Positions 34,399 through 42,792 of a DNA stretch of 64,000 nt are shown here, in pieces. Source of the DNA: Maribacter spongiicola (GTDB lineage: Bacteria; Bacteroidota; Bacteroidia; Flavobacteriales; Flavobacteriaceae). The stretch covers positions 744,001 through 808,000 of the forward strand of contig NZ_SOAY01000011.1 in NCBI RefSeq assembly GCF_004364165.1. Reading direction: 5' to 3'. The notes under the pieces are model-generated. The model was not told the origin of the DNA. It did no database searches and was given only the letters and a program-made list of their open reading frames with translations. Numbering within the stretch: the stretch's first letter is position 1; every line of letters starts with the position of its first letter. Both the position numbers and the translations under genes were made by a program.

Positions 34399-35298
34399 TT
34401 AAGAGTATAGAATAAGAAAAACACCTAGCATTATACCTGCCAACGGCACTAATTTTTTACGCTTATTCTGCTCCTTAAAGATGAATCCGCCAACAACAAC
34501 TGCTATTAGTATCTGACTTCTTTTTATAGCAGATAATAGCATAATCAATGCATCTGGATCTTGTAACGCTTTAAAATAGAAATAGTCTGCCGTTTGCAAT
34601 AATATACCCACCATTGGTATGGTCCATCGCCATTTGAAAGAGCCTTTTAAATTGGAATTTGTAGAACGTGTAATAAGAACTAACATACCAATGATTAACA
34701 TGGTATAGGTACAAAACCAAAACTGAAGGGTAGGAGGGTTTAACGCTAAACTTTGAATCAAGAACTTATCGTACAAACCACTTGAAGCCCCTAAAAAGGT
34801 GGCTCCTATAATGGCAAATATCCACTTATTGTTCTTAAAATTTATACCTTCTTTTTTTCCGATTTTAGAATATAGAAAAACAGAAAATATAATTAGAAAG
34901 AAGCCGATCCATTGCAAAAAATTAGGGCGCTCTTGATATATTAAAATTGCACCGATAAAAGTGAAAAACGGACCAGCAGAACGAATTGGTGTTACAATAG
35001 TAATTGGTAAGTGCTTCAACGCTTGATATGCCAATACCCATGATGAAGCCATAATCATTGCCTTTATAAATATAAAACCGTGTGTCTTCAATGAAATATC
35101 CGATACAAATAAATCGATAGACTGAAATTCCTCCGGATAGTATTTAGAACCCAAAAACAAGGGTAAAAACAATAAAAAACCAGTTATCAGAGTGCCTAGC
35201 AAAACAGAGAAAGCATCATTACCTTGTACGGCATGTTTCTTACATAAGTTGTGTAATCCTAAAAAAAGCGCTGCTAAAAGTCCGAGGTACATCCACAT
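34399..35298 (-). CDS. DMT superfamily (EamA) transporter
   Basis: 299 residues with ten hydrophobic segments, two EamA repeats. Conserved family features are HAVQGNDAFSVLLGTLITG near the N-terminus, LPITIVTPIRSAGPFFTFIGAILIYQERPNFLQWIGFFLII at the end of repeat 1 and the equivalent IKRSQILIAVVVGGFIFKEQNKRKKLVPLAGIMLGV at the end of repeat 2. It is an inner-membrane metabolite exporter or importer; substrate cannot be inferred. It stands alone, separated from the Fe-ADH gene by that operon's terminator. Confidence 0.88.
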   Translation of the reverse strand: MWMYLGLLAALFLGLHNLCKKHAVQGNDAFSVLLGTLITGFLLFLPLFLGSKYYPEEFQSIDLFVSDISLKTHGFIFIKAMIMASSWVLAYQALKHLPITIVTPIRSAGPFFTFIGAILIYQERPNFLQWIGFFLIIFSVFLYSKIGKKEGINFKNNKWIFAIIGATFLGASSGLYDKFLIQSLALNPPTLQFWFCTYTMLIIGMLVLITRSTNSNLKGSFKWRWTIPMVGILLQTADYFYFKALQDPDALIMLLSAIKRSQILIAVVVGGFIFKEQNKRKKLVPLAGIMLGVFLILYS

Positions 35299-35384
35299 AA
35301 TGCGCGCGAAGATATTGGTTTTTAGCTATTCTGCCTTCTAGAATTCAAAATCAAATTCTATTTGTAATTGGCACAGGCGTACAT

Positions 35385-35417
35385 AAAAAAGGGCTGTCTA
35401 AAATTAGACAGCCCTTT
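35385..35417 (-). terminator. Terminator of the TetR/Fe-ADH operon
   Basis: A 13-14-bp stem (35388-35401 with 35404-35417) followed on the minus strand by a T-run (complement of the A-run at 35385-35390). It lies 20 bp after the Fe-ADH stop. Confidence 0.92.
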
Positions 35418-35436
35418 AATAAATAATCTATTTAGC

Positions 35437-36594
35437 TTAGTAAGCCATTTTCACAATCTTCTGTGCATCTTCTGGCATTAAAGCTTGACGCTCACCTAAT
35501 TTCCATCCGCGGTCTGTAAAACGTTTTGAAATTTCTTCGGCAGTACCTTCATACTCTTTAGTGTAATCAGATAACTTAGTATCGATGCCTAATTCATGAA
35601 AGAATTCCTCGGTCTTTTCAATGGCAGCATATGCTTTGTCATCGATACTACCTTCGGTAATATTCCAAACACGTTCCCCGTACTGTGCTAATTTTTCTTT
35701 TTTAGCTTCAAAATTGTACTTGTAGTGACTTGGTGCAATTACAGCCAATGTACGTGCGTGGTCAATACCGAATAATGCGGTTAACTCATGACCCATCATA
35801 TGTACTGCCCAGTCTCCCGGAACTCCTTTTTGAATTAATCCGTTTAAAGCCATAGTACAGCTCCACATAAAATCTGCAGCTGGTTTATAGTCCGTTGGAT
35901 CTTTTAATACTTTTGGTGCCACTTCAATTAGCGTTTGCAAAATACTTTCTGCAAATCTATCTTGTAACAATGCATCTATCGGGTACGTCATGTACTGCTC
36001 TAGAACATGTGTAAAAGCATCTGTAATTCCGTTTGCCAATTGACGCTCAGGAATAGATTTTATTACCTGTGGGTCTAGTATAGAAAATTCAGGGAATAAT
36101 CCTGGTCCGCCCATTGCTAGTTTTTCCTTAGTCTCTGCTCTTGTGATCACCGATCCAGAATTCATTTCTGATCCTGTTGCCGGTAAAGTTAGAACGGTAC
36201 CAAAAGGCATCCCTTTTTTAGTTCTAATGTTTTCCGTTAGAATATCCCATGGGGTATCTCCATCATATACCGCTGCGGCAGATAAAAATTTAGTTCCGTC
36301 AATTACAGAACCACCACCAACTGCTAATAAATAGTTGATTTTTTCATCTTTTATAACCTGTAGCGCCTCCATCAATATCGCGTACTCTGGGTTGGCAGGT
36401 ATACCACCGAACTCGATTACTTCAATACCAGACAATGCAGTTTTAACTTGATCGTAGATTCCGTTTTTCTTAATACTACCACCACCGTAAAGCATTAATA
36501 CTTTGGCATCTTCAGGTATTTCTTTATTTAATTTTTCTATCGTATCCTTACCAAAAATAATTTTAGTGGGATTTTTAAACTCAAAATTGTTCAT
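35437..36594 (-). CDS. Iron-containing alcohol dehydrogenase, YqhD/BdhA-like
   Basis: 385 residues, the usual length for butanol-dehydrogenase/YqhD-type Fe-ADH. FGKDTIEKLNKEIPEDAKVLMLYGGGSIKKNG and LAVGGGSVIDGTKFLS bind NADP; metal ligands are seen in ITDAFTHVLEQYM and HMMGHELTALFGIDHARTLAV. YqhD reduces a wide range of short aldehydes, including methylglyoxal and lipid-peroxidation products, using NADPH. It is the last gene of the four-gene TetR operon (TetR, NAD(P)-binding protein, nitroreductase, Fe-ADH) and ends at a terminator. Confidence 0.93.
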   Translation of the reverse strand: MNNFEFKNPTKIIFGKDTIEKLNKEIPEDAKVLMLYGGGSIKKNGIYDQVKTALSGIEVIEFGGIPANPEYAILMEALQVIKDEKINYLLAVGGGSVIDGTKFLSAAAVYDGDTPWDILTENIRTKKGMPFGTVLTLPATGSEMNSGSVITRAETKEKLAMGGPGLFPEFSILDPQVIKSIPERQLANGITDAFTHVLEQYMTYPIDALLQDRFAESILQTLIEVAPKVLKDPTDYKPAADFMWSCTMALNGLIQKGVPGDWAVHMMGHELTALFGIDHARTLAVIAPSHYKYNFEAKKEKLAQYGERVWNITEGSIDDKAYAAIEKTEEFFHELGIDTKLSDYTKEYEGTAEEISKRFTDRGWKLGERQALMPEDAQKIVKMAY

Positions 36595-36640
36595 TTTCTT
36601 TTTCTTTTAATTTTTATTCTTCACTTGCATTAATGACCGC

Positions 36641-37273
36641 TTATTCAATAACAGTTACCAATTCTTCCATTGGTTTTCTAACCTTCACTAAATTCACCAA
36701 CCAGTCTTCACTTTCATTTCTATACCCTAATGGTAACAGTACTGCACTGCGTAATCCTTTTTCGCGTAAGCCTAAAATTTTGTCTACAGCAGCTGGATCA
36801 AAACCTTCTATAGGTGTAGCATCTACTTCTTCAAATGCCGCAGCAGCAATCGATTGAGAAAAAGCGATGTATGCTTGCTTTGCAGCGTGATTAAAGTTTT
36901 CTTCAGGATCTCTCTGCGGATACATATCTAACAACATTTTACGGTAATTTTCCCATCCTTCGTTTTTAAAACCACGAATTTCATTGGTTAAATCGAACAT
37001 ATAGTTGATTCTATCCTCTGTATAATTATCCCAAGCTGCAAAAACCAATAAGTGAGAGCAATCCGTAATCATAGACTGGTTCCAAGCTACTGGTCTAATC
37101 TGTTCTTTAATATCTTGATTTTTAACCACTATAATTTCAAATGGTTGCAAACCACTAGAGGTAGGAGCAAGGCGGGCAGCCTCTAAAATACGTTCTACTT
37201 TATCTTCTGCTACTTTTTCGCCGTTCATTGCCTTAGCAGCATATCTCCAGTTTAATTTATCTAATAATTCCAT
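36641..37273 (-). CDS. NAD(P)H-dependent nitroreductase family protein
   Basis: 210 residues of the FMN nitroreductase fold. LLDKLNWRYAAKAMNGEKV (FMN phosphate contact Arg), APTSSGLQPFEIIVVKN and FEEVDATPIEGFDPAAVDKILGLREKGLRSAVLLPLGYR are the family signatures. It is related to the NfsB-like protein at 15.4 kb but belongs to a separate, TetR-controlled transcription unit. Likely substrates are quinones, enones or nitro compounds. It lies 46 bp before the Fe-ADH gene and 10 bp after the NAD(P)-binding gene. Confidence 0.92.
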   Translation of the reverse strand: MELLDKLNWRYAAKAMNGEKVAEDKVERILEAARLAPTSSGLQPFEIIVVKNQDIKEQIRPVAWNQSMITDCSHLLVFAAWDNYTEDRINYMFDLTNEIRGFKNEGWENYRKMLLDMYPQRDPEENFNHAAKQAYIAFSQSIAAAAFEEVDATPIEGFDPAAVDKILGLREKGLRSAVLLPLGYRNESEDWLVNLVKVRKPMEELVTVIE

Positions 37274-37283
37274 TTTAATCTTT

Positions 37284-37955
37284 CTATTTTAAGTTGCGTT
37301 TTGCTAATTGTTCTATATCGTTCGATGTAATAATAACATCGGTATTACTTGTTGTATTTGCTAAATTCAACATTGCCTGAGCAATGCTTTCTGCATTGAT
37401 AATTTTATATTTTTTAAGCGGACCAATAAATAACGGCTGAATGGCTTTAAATACTAACAATCCTATTTTTTCTAATATCCTTTGCTCTTCTCTTTCACCT
37501 CCAATTAATGACGGTCTTAAAATTGAAGTGTTTGGTATGCCTTGGTTGACAACATCTTGTTCCATTTCTCCTTTAGTTCTATTATAGAACACACTACTTT
37601 TTTTATTCGCACCCATTGCAGACACTACTAAATAAGTAGGGATACCGTTTTCTTTCGCTAATTTCGCTGCAGCTACTGGTATACCATAATCAATGTTCTT
37701 ATACATTGCTTTATCTGGAGTCTTCTTTGCTGTCGTACCTATACAACAATACACTTCGTCCGCTGTAAAATCATTTTTAAACTGATATAGCTCTAATAAA
37801 TTGCCTATATATTGATGTACTTTATTGGGCAATCCGTCTATTCGTGATCTTGAAAATAGTTTTATGGTGTCATACCTATCATCTGCTATTAATTTTTCTA
37901 ATAATAACCCACCAGTTAAGCCAGAAGCTCCTAAAATAATTGCCGTCTTTTTCAT
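37284..37955 (-). CDS. NAD(P)-binding Rossmann protein, HTATIP2/TIP30-like
   Basis: 223 residues of the atypical SDR group related to TIP30. TAIILGASGLTGGLLLEKLIAD is the GxxGxxG dinucleotide-binding loop, followed by VYCCIGTTAKKTPDKAMYKNIDYGIPVAAAKLAKENG and the conserved VVSAMGANKKSSVFYNRTKGEME, which supplies the Tyr-xxx-Lys-like pair, and SILRPSLIGGERE. These proteins are probably NADPH-dependent reductases or sensors; no substrate is known. The gene starts right after the tetR stop (1 bp apart), so it is tightly co-expressed with the regulator. Confidence 0.9.
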   Translation of the reverse strand: MKKTAIILGASGLTGGLLLEKLIADDRYDTIKLFSRSRIDGLPNKVHQYIGNLLELYQFKNDFTADEVYCCIGTTAKKTPDKAMYKNIDYGIPVAAAKLAKENGIPTYLVVSAMGANKKSSVFYNRTKGEMEQDVVNQGIPNTSILRPSLIGGEREEQRILEKIGLLVFKAIQPLFIGPLKKYKIINAESIAQAMLNLANTTSNTDVIITSNDIEQLAKRNLK

Positions 37956-37956
37956 A

Positions 37957-38541
37957 TTAGTTACAAACTTTTATACTACTCCATGCTGCTTGGTATGCTT
38001 GCTCTAATTCTTCTTCATCCATTTTTACAGAACCACGAACTTGAGTAATCATAAGAAAGGAAAGTGGATTAATTGAATACGCATACAACATGTAATCTGA
38101 CAAAGGCTTTATGACTCCTTCTTTTTTGCCACGTGCCCATAAATCGAGTAGGGGTTGTAAATGCTTAATGCCCTCTTGTCTGCTTTCTTCATCGATCATA
38201 GGGGTATTATCGCATTGTGCAAGAAACATGGCGTTAGCACTTTCTTTAAGTTTAAACTCCGCAATACGTTTCCAAATCACTTCAAAACCTTCTTCAACCG
38301 ACATGGTCTCGTTATAAGTTGCAAATGCATACGCCGTGTAGCTCGCCTTAACTTCTATATAGGTTTTGTTTACTAAATCTTGCTTGTTTTCAAAATAAAG
38401 ATATATGGTCGCTGGTGAGACACTTGCCATTTTTGCAATCTTGCTCATGGGTGTCGCATGAAAACCGTCATTGTTTACCAACTCTATGGTGGCATTTATC
38501 AGTGCGTTTCTTTTGTCTATACTTTTTTGAAGTGCTGCCAT
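37957..38541 (-). CDS. TetR/AcrR family transcriptional repressor
   Basis: 194 residues from the ATG at 38541. The frame is open to an ATG at 38562, but that codon overlaps the -7 element TATCTTTG, so the shorter start is right; it leaves a leader of only about 12 nt. The N-terminal HTH is classical: IELVNNDGFHATPMSKIAKMASVSPATIYLYFENKQDLVNKTY. The ligand-binding half is unrecognised. The operon it heads encodes three carbonyl/quinone reductases, and a matching operator lies before the CurA-like gene at 9.9 kb, so it probably senses reactive electrophiles, by analogy with NemR, although no conserved NemR cysteine can be claimed. Confidence 0.92.
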   Translation of the reverse strand: MAALQKSIDKRNALINATIELVNNDGFHATPMSKIAKMASVSPATIYLYFENKQDLVNKTYIEVKASYTAYAFATYNETMSVEEGFEVIWKRIAEFKLKESANAMFLAQCDNTPMIDEESRQEGIKHLQPLLDLWARGKKEGVIKPLSDYMLYAYSINPLSFLMITQVRGSVKMDEEELEQAYQAAWSSIKVCN

Positions 38542-38559
38542 TTTTATTATATCAGAGTA

Positions 38560-38586
38560 CAAAGATATAATAAATGAACGTTCATT
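38560..38586 (-). promoter_or_regulatory. tetR promoter with perfect palindromic operator
   Basis: On the minus strand TATCTTTG (38567 to 38560) is the -7 element, and 38573-38586 is the perfect 14-bp palindrome AATGAACGTTCATT. Its position between -33 and -7 means that bound TetR would block RNA polymerase, giving autorepression. Confidence 0.82.
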
Positions 38587-38785
38587 CTTTTTTATTAACA
38601 GAAATTTAATTTCTCATATCATTTGGAATAAAAAACAGAATATCCTCATATATTCTAAGAACTTCCTATGACAGCCTTATGCTATAATTCAGTAAATTTA
38701 AAATATTTAATAAAGGTAGTTCCCGCGTTACTTTTTTATTACCTGTTCAAGTACCGATATTTAGGCAATTAAAACAGCCATTGAT

Positions 38786-40000
38786 ATGTATAAAATTCTC
38801 TCTTTAGATGGCGGCGGAAGCTGGGCTATTATTCAACTACTAACCCTTAAAGACAGATACGGAAATATTAATGGACATCAGATTCTACAAAAATTCGATT
38901 TAGTAATTGCCAATTCTGGCGGAAGCATTGTTTTAGCAGCTCTTGCCGAAAACTATACTCTAGATAAAGCAATTTCCTTATTTAAGGAACAGAAAAATAG
39001 AGAACTCATATTCCATAAAAACACGTTTAAAGATCGTTATTTTCCGGTGGATTATTTGGGACTATTCAATGCCGGATTCGGACCAAAATATAGCGCTACC
39101 AAAAAGAAAGAGGCTTTTGAAAATCTGTTCCCTGAAATTGATAAAATGCAGATGGATGAACTGCCAACTCTTATTGGCAAAGAATCACTAAAAATAGTGG
39201 TTGCTACCTATGATGCCTTAAATAACCGAGCTAAATTCTTTAAATCATTCACAACAAATCCTGATTCGTATGATTCTGTTAGACTTACTCAGGCTATCAA
39301 CGGATCATCTAATGCGCCTGTTCAATATTTCGATTTCCCGGCACGGTTTAAAGCGAAACAAAGTGAAATATATTATGAGTTATGGGATGGCGCTTTGGGT
39401 GGATTCAACAACCCCATTTTAGCAGGAATCATTGAAGCTTACAAACTCGGTGTAGATTTAAAAACGATTCAGATTATATCGCTTGGCACCAGTAATTCTT
39501 TAATGTCAGCAGATGCGAAGAAAGATTTTTGGGATTGGAAACAGATTGCATTAATCTTTAGAAGAAAGAAATTTGCCTTCTCTAAATGGAAACCGCAGTT
39601 CAACTTTTTTAAAGAAACAGTAATTCATCAAGCTAAAACTATTTTATACCAACCCCCAGATACCGCCAACTATATCGCCATGATGTTTTTAAAGGTGGCT
39701 ACGGGTAAATTACTTAACGAGCAAATTATACGCTTATCGCCATTAATTCATTTCGACTCGAATACACCTAAAGAGGTAGTACCCTTGGTTCATGAATTAT
39801 ATCAATTAGATATGGACCTCACTAAAGATGAAGAAATTGAAACACTTATTAATTGTTTTAACGCATGGAAAGCCGGACAACTTTACAACCAGCCCATAGA
39901 GTTTAAAGTAGAGCGTAATAATGATTTAACGCTCTTACAAGGTGATAAGTTTTATAAAATCGGAATGAATAGATGGAGAAATTTGGATGGAACCAAATAA
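38786..40000 (+). CDS. Patatin-like phospholipase family protein (large type)
   Basis: 404 residues. YKILSLDGGGSWAI (DGGG at 8-11) is the oxyanion motif, ANSGGSIVLAAL holds the nucleophile Ser44 in an A-N-S-G-G context instead of the usual G-x-S-x-G, and Asp201 in LWDGALGGFNNP completes the dyad with Ala in place of the second Gly. The fold matches patatins of the CapV/plant type, but no nucleotide-cyclase (CBASS) gene is beside it, so I do not assign a defence role. The C-terminal ~190 residues are unrecognised. It is a single-gene unit, divergent from the tetR gene. Confidence 0.85.
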   Translation: MYKILSLDGGGSWAIIQLLTLKDRYGNINGHQILQKFDLVIANSGGSIVLAALAENYTLDKAISLFKEQKNRELIFHKNTFKDRYFPVDYLGLFNAGFGPKYSATKKKEAFENLFPEIDKMQMDELPTLIGKESLKIVVATYDALNNRAKFFKSFTTNPDSYDSVRLTQAINGSSNAPVQYFDFPARFKAKQSEIYYELWDGALGGFNNPILAGIIEAYKLGVDLKTIQIISLGTSNSLMSADAKKDFWDWKQIALIFRRKKFAFSKWKPQFNFFKETVIHQAKTILYQPPDTANYIAMMFLKVATGKLLNEQIIRLSPLIHFDSNTPKEVVPLVHELYQLDMDLTKDEEIETLINCFNAWKAGQLYNQPIEFKVERNNDLTLLQGDKFYKIGMNRWRNLDGTK

Positions 40001-40126
40001 AAATTTGAAAATTGGTAAACAAGATTGCTCAATTACAATTATTAAGTTAAATTTAACAAAATAGATATTTTTAATACAACTATTGTATTAAAAATTTGGA
40101 ACAATTATTTTAAACACTATATTTTT

Positions 40127-41167
40127 ATGAAGAACACTTTACAAAAAACAGGTAAATTTTTAGCTATGGGATGCGCTATGAGTGCATTTTTTATGACTTC
40201 TTGTACAGAAGAAAAAATAGATTCTGAAATTGAAACTACGCAAGAAATCAAAACGCTAGAAATTGCTTTAAAAGCCCCCAATAGTACCCCAATAATCATT
40301 GATGACTTAGGTATTACAAATTTGGAAACAGCCAAATCTAGCAATGCAGAGAAAGGTCGTTACAATATTACCTTAAAGTATTTATTACCCCCTACCGAAA
40401 GGCAAGTGGAAGTTTTTGAAGCTGCTGCAGCAAGATGGGAACGTATAATCATCAAAGATGTACCAGATGTTGCTGGTCCAATACCTTCAGCTTTCGCAGG
40501 TTTTCCAGATATTGATGCTATTGATGATTTGGTTATCGAAGTAGCGTTAGCCCCAATAGATGGTCCAGGTGGTATTTTAGGTCAAGCAGGTCCTCAATTT
40601 GTTAGAACCGAAGATTTCTTATCATTAACAGGTGTAATGTTCTTTGATGTTGAAGATTTAGATTTTCTTGAAGAAATTGATTTGTTCGAGGAAGTTATTG
40701 TTCACGAAATGGGTCACGTTTTAGGCGTAGGTACGCTTTGGAACACGGTACCTTTCGGTTTTGACAGAACCCTAAGAGCAGGACCAGACAGTAACCCCTA
40801 CTTTACAGGTAAAAAAGCTAACGTATTCTGGAATGCTGAAGGTGGAACTAATGAGTTACCTATTGAAAACATGGGTGGTCCAGGTACTGCTTTAGGTCAT
40901 TGGAGAGAAGCTACCCTAAATAATGAACTTATGACTGGCTTCTTAAACCTTGGAGAAAACCCATTAAGTAGAATAACTGCTGGATCAATGAGAGATCTTG
41001 GGTACGGTTCTGCTTCTGTTGGCGAGTCTTATGATTTACCTCGTGGTACAGAAGGTGTGGATATTAATGATCTTGGTGATTTTGGTACTGCTGAAAATCA
41101 AGGTTTAAATATTGCTAAAATGGAAGAATTAGTTCCGTTGAGAGGTTTTGTAAACGTTAAAAAATAA
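40127..41167 (+). CDS. Leishmanolysin-like zinc metalloprotease lipoprotein
   Basis: 346 residues. A lipoprotein signal ends at Cys26 (FFMTSCTEE). The zinc motif is HEMGH (His193, Glu194, His197) in EEVIVHEMGHVLGVGTLWN; the third ligand is probably His258 in GTALGHWREATLNNELMTG, which also provides the Met-turn Met269. This far-spaced third His is the arrangement of the leishmanolysin (M8) group of metzincins. It is expected on the cell surface, degrading proteins. A single-gene unit; TTG at 40096 and TATATTTT at 40118 give a weak promoter that would leave almost no leader, so the real one is uncertain. A terminator follows. Confidence 0.87.
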   Translation: MKNTLQKTGKFLAMGCAMSAFFMTSCTEEKIDSEIETTQEIKTLEIALKAPNSTPIIIDDLGITNLETAKSSNAEKGRYNITLKYLLPPTERQVEVFEAAAARWERIIIKDVPDVAGPIPSAFAGFPDIDAIDDLVIEVALAPIDGPGGILGQAGPQFVRTEDFLSLTGVMFFDVEDLDFLEEIDLFEEVIVHEMGHVLGVGTLWNTVPFGFDRTLRAGPDSNPYFTGKKANVFWNAEGGTNELPIENMGGPGTALGHWREATLNNELMTGFLNLGENPLSRITAGSMRDLGYGSASVGESYDLPRGTEGVDINDLGDFGTAENQGLNIAKMEELVPLRGFVNVKK

Positions 41168-41217
41168 TACTCATGTGCATCTAAGGTTATCATAAACCTA
41201 ATACCGTGTAACATTTT

Positions 41218-41256
41218 AAAGCTTGCATCATTTAAATATGGTGCAAGCTTTTTTTA
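41218..41256 (+). terminator. Terminator after the metalloprotease gene
   Basis: A 10-bp perfect outer stem (AAAGCTTGCA at 41218-41227 with TGCAAGCTTT at 41242-41251), extended inward by a G-T and two more pairs, followed by a T-tract. Confidence 0.9.
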
Positions 41257-41322
41257 ATCTTTAAATTAACTTTAAGTATAGAGTCAATGTACTTTAATCT
41301 TAAGCTTTGGCCTATATAATAG

Positions 41323-41350
41323 TTGCGTTATGAAACTGTACCTATCTTTG
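41323..41350 (+). promoter_or_regulatory. Consensus promoter of the DEAD-box helicase gene
   Basis: TTG at 41323-41325, a 17-bp spacer and TATCTTTG at 41343-41350 match the Bacteroidetes housekeeping consensus. The -7 lies 14 bp before the ATG at 41365, so the leader is very short; the in-frame TTG at 41323 is the -33 element, not a start codon. Confidence 0.8.
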
Positions 41351-41364
41351 CCAAAAATTATTTT

Positions 41365-42699
41365 ATGTCAAGCACGTTTTCAGATTTAGGAATTTCTAAC
41401 GATTTACAAAAAAGTCTAGAAGAATTACAGATTACCGCACCCACAGATATTCAGAAGAAATGTATTCCTGTTATTCTTAATCAAAAAGATGACCTTGTTG
41501 CCTTAGCAAAAACCGGAACCGGAAAAACCGCTGCATTGGGCTTGCCTTTATTACAATTGGTGAATACTAAAAGTACGACCGTACAAGCTGTTATTTTAGC
41601 CCCAACAAGAGAATTGGCGCAACAGATACATGCTAACCTGATTTCGTATGCAAAACATAGTCCTGCGATATCAATCGCTGCAGTTTGTGGTGGTATACCC
41701 ATAAAACCTCAAATAGAACGTTTAAAAGAAGCTACTCATATTGTAGTAGCTACACCTGGTCGATTGGTAGATTTGGTGAAACGTGAGGCTATAGATATTA
41801 AAAAACTAAAGTATTTGGTTTTAGATGAAGCCGATGAAATGGTTACAGCCTTAAAAGAAGATTTAGATACTATAATAGAAGCCATACCAAAGGCTAGACG
41901 TACATTATTATTTACCGCTACCATGTCTGGAGCAATAAAACAGTTGGTTCAAAATTACATGTCTAAACATGTAGTACATGTTGAGGCAGATATGTCTACT
42001 CTTGGTCATCAAGGAATTGATCATAAATATGTGGTTGTAGAGCCCATTGAAAAGTTAGATGTGCTTATGCATTTTTTAAATACAAAAGAAGGGCAGCGCG
42101 GTATCATTTTCTGTAAAACGAAAGCGGCAGTCAATAAGCTGGCGAAAAACCTAGCTATAAATAAATTTTCATCGGGAGCTTTACACGGTAGTTTATCTCA
42201 AGGTATTCGTGATCGTATAATGGGTCAGTTTAGAGAAGGTCATATCGATATATTAGTGGCAACCGATTTAGCTGCGCGTGGTATCGATGTAAAAGAACTT
42301 GGTTACGTAGTTAATTATCATTTACCTGATACTTACGATGCCTATGTTCACCGAAGCGGAAGAACAGCTAGAGCAGGGGAGAAGGGACTTTCATTGACTA
42401 TTCTTCAAAAAGAAGAAGTTGCCGAAGTTTTCGATTTTGAAAAAGAATTAGGTATTTCTTTCTCGAAATACCAAAAGGCAGATGCACAGAGTATCGAAGA
42501 GAACAACACCTTACTTTGGGCTAAAAAAATCTTTAAAACCAAGCCTAATCGCGAAGTGTCTGAAGAATTTAAAACTAAGGTAAGAACCATTTTTCATCAC
42601 TTAACGAAAGAAGAATTGGTAGAGAAAATATTGGCGAACCATATAGCACAAACTGCTAGTTTACATATGAAGTCAGAAGAGCCGAAAAGAAAAAAATAA
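41365..42699 (+). CDS. DEAD-box ATP-dependent RNA helicase
   Basis: 444 residues from the ATG at 41365. Q motif FSDLGISNDLQKSLEELQITAPTDIQ, Walker A AKTGTGKTAALGLP, motif Ia APTRELAQQ, motif II LVLDEADEMV, motif III TATMSG, motif V VATDLAARGID and motif VI HRSGRTARAGEKG are all intact. The C-terminal ~85 residues are charged and lack a recognisable RNA-binding (DbpA/CsdA) domain, so it belongs to the broad RhlE/CshA-like group. It acts in ribosome assembly or mRNA turnover. Single-gene unit with a clear promoter and terminator. Confidence 0.94.
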   Translation: MSSTFSDLGISNDLQKSLEELQITAPTDIQKKCIPVILNQKDDLVALAKTGTGKTAALGLPLLQLVNTKSTTVQAVILAPTRELAQQIHANLISYAKHSPAISIAAVCGGIPIKPQIERLKEATHIVVATPGRLVDLVKREAIDIKKLKYLVLDEADEMVTALKEDLDTIIEAIPKARRTLLFTATMSGAIKQLVQNYMSKHVVHVEADMSTLGHQGIDHKYVVVEPIEKLDVLMHFLNTKEGQRGIIFCKTKAAVNKLAKNLAINKFSSGALHGSLSQGIRDRIMGQFREGHIDILVATDLAARGIDVKELGYVVNYHLPDTYDAYVHRSGRTARAGEKGLSLTILQKEEVAEVFDFEKELGISFSKYQKADAQSIEENNTLLWAKKIFKTKPNREVSEEFKTKVRTIFHHLTKEELVEKILANHIAQTASLHMKSEEPKRKK

Positions 42700-42741
42700 T
42701 TATAATTAGTAATCTTCATCGTTTACAACACCTTACTGCAT

Positions 42742-42772
42742 AAAAAAGCCGACTACATAAGTCGGCTTTTTT
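42742..42772. terminator. Bidirectional terminator between helicase and sigma-factor genes
   Basis: A 12-bp stem (AAAAAAGCCGAC at 42742-42753 with GTCGGCTTTTTT at 42761-42772) and a 7-nt loop. A- and T-runs on each side allow it to work for both convergent genes. Confidence 0.92.
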
Positions 42773-42792
42773 AATTTCTAAAGATTTGTGAT

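Noticed and set aside
38542-38562. Upstream ATG for the TetR protein
   Set aside because: It overlaps the -7 element; the start at 38541 gives a normal TetR N-terminus.
38786-40000. Patatin as a CBASS (CapV-like) defence effector
   Set aside because: No CD-NTase, Cap2/Cap3 or other defence gene is adjacent; it is a single-gene unit with housekeeping neighbours.
34399-41256. A mobile island or integrated element around the patatin, protease and TetR genes
   Set aside because: No integrase, transposase, tRNA or direct repeats are seen, and terminators and promoters are of the same style as elsewhere.
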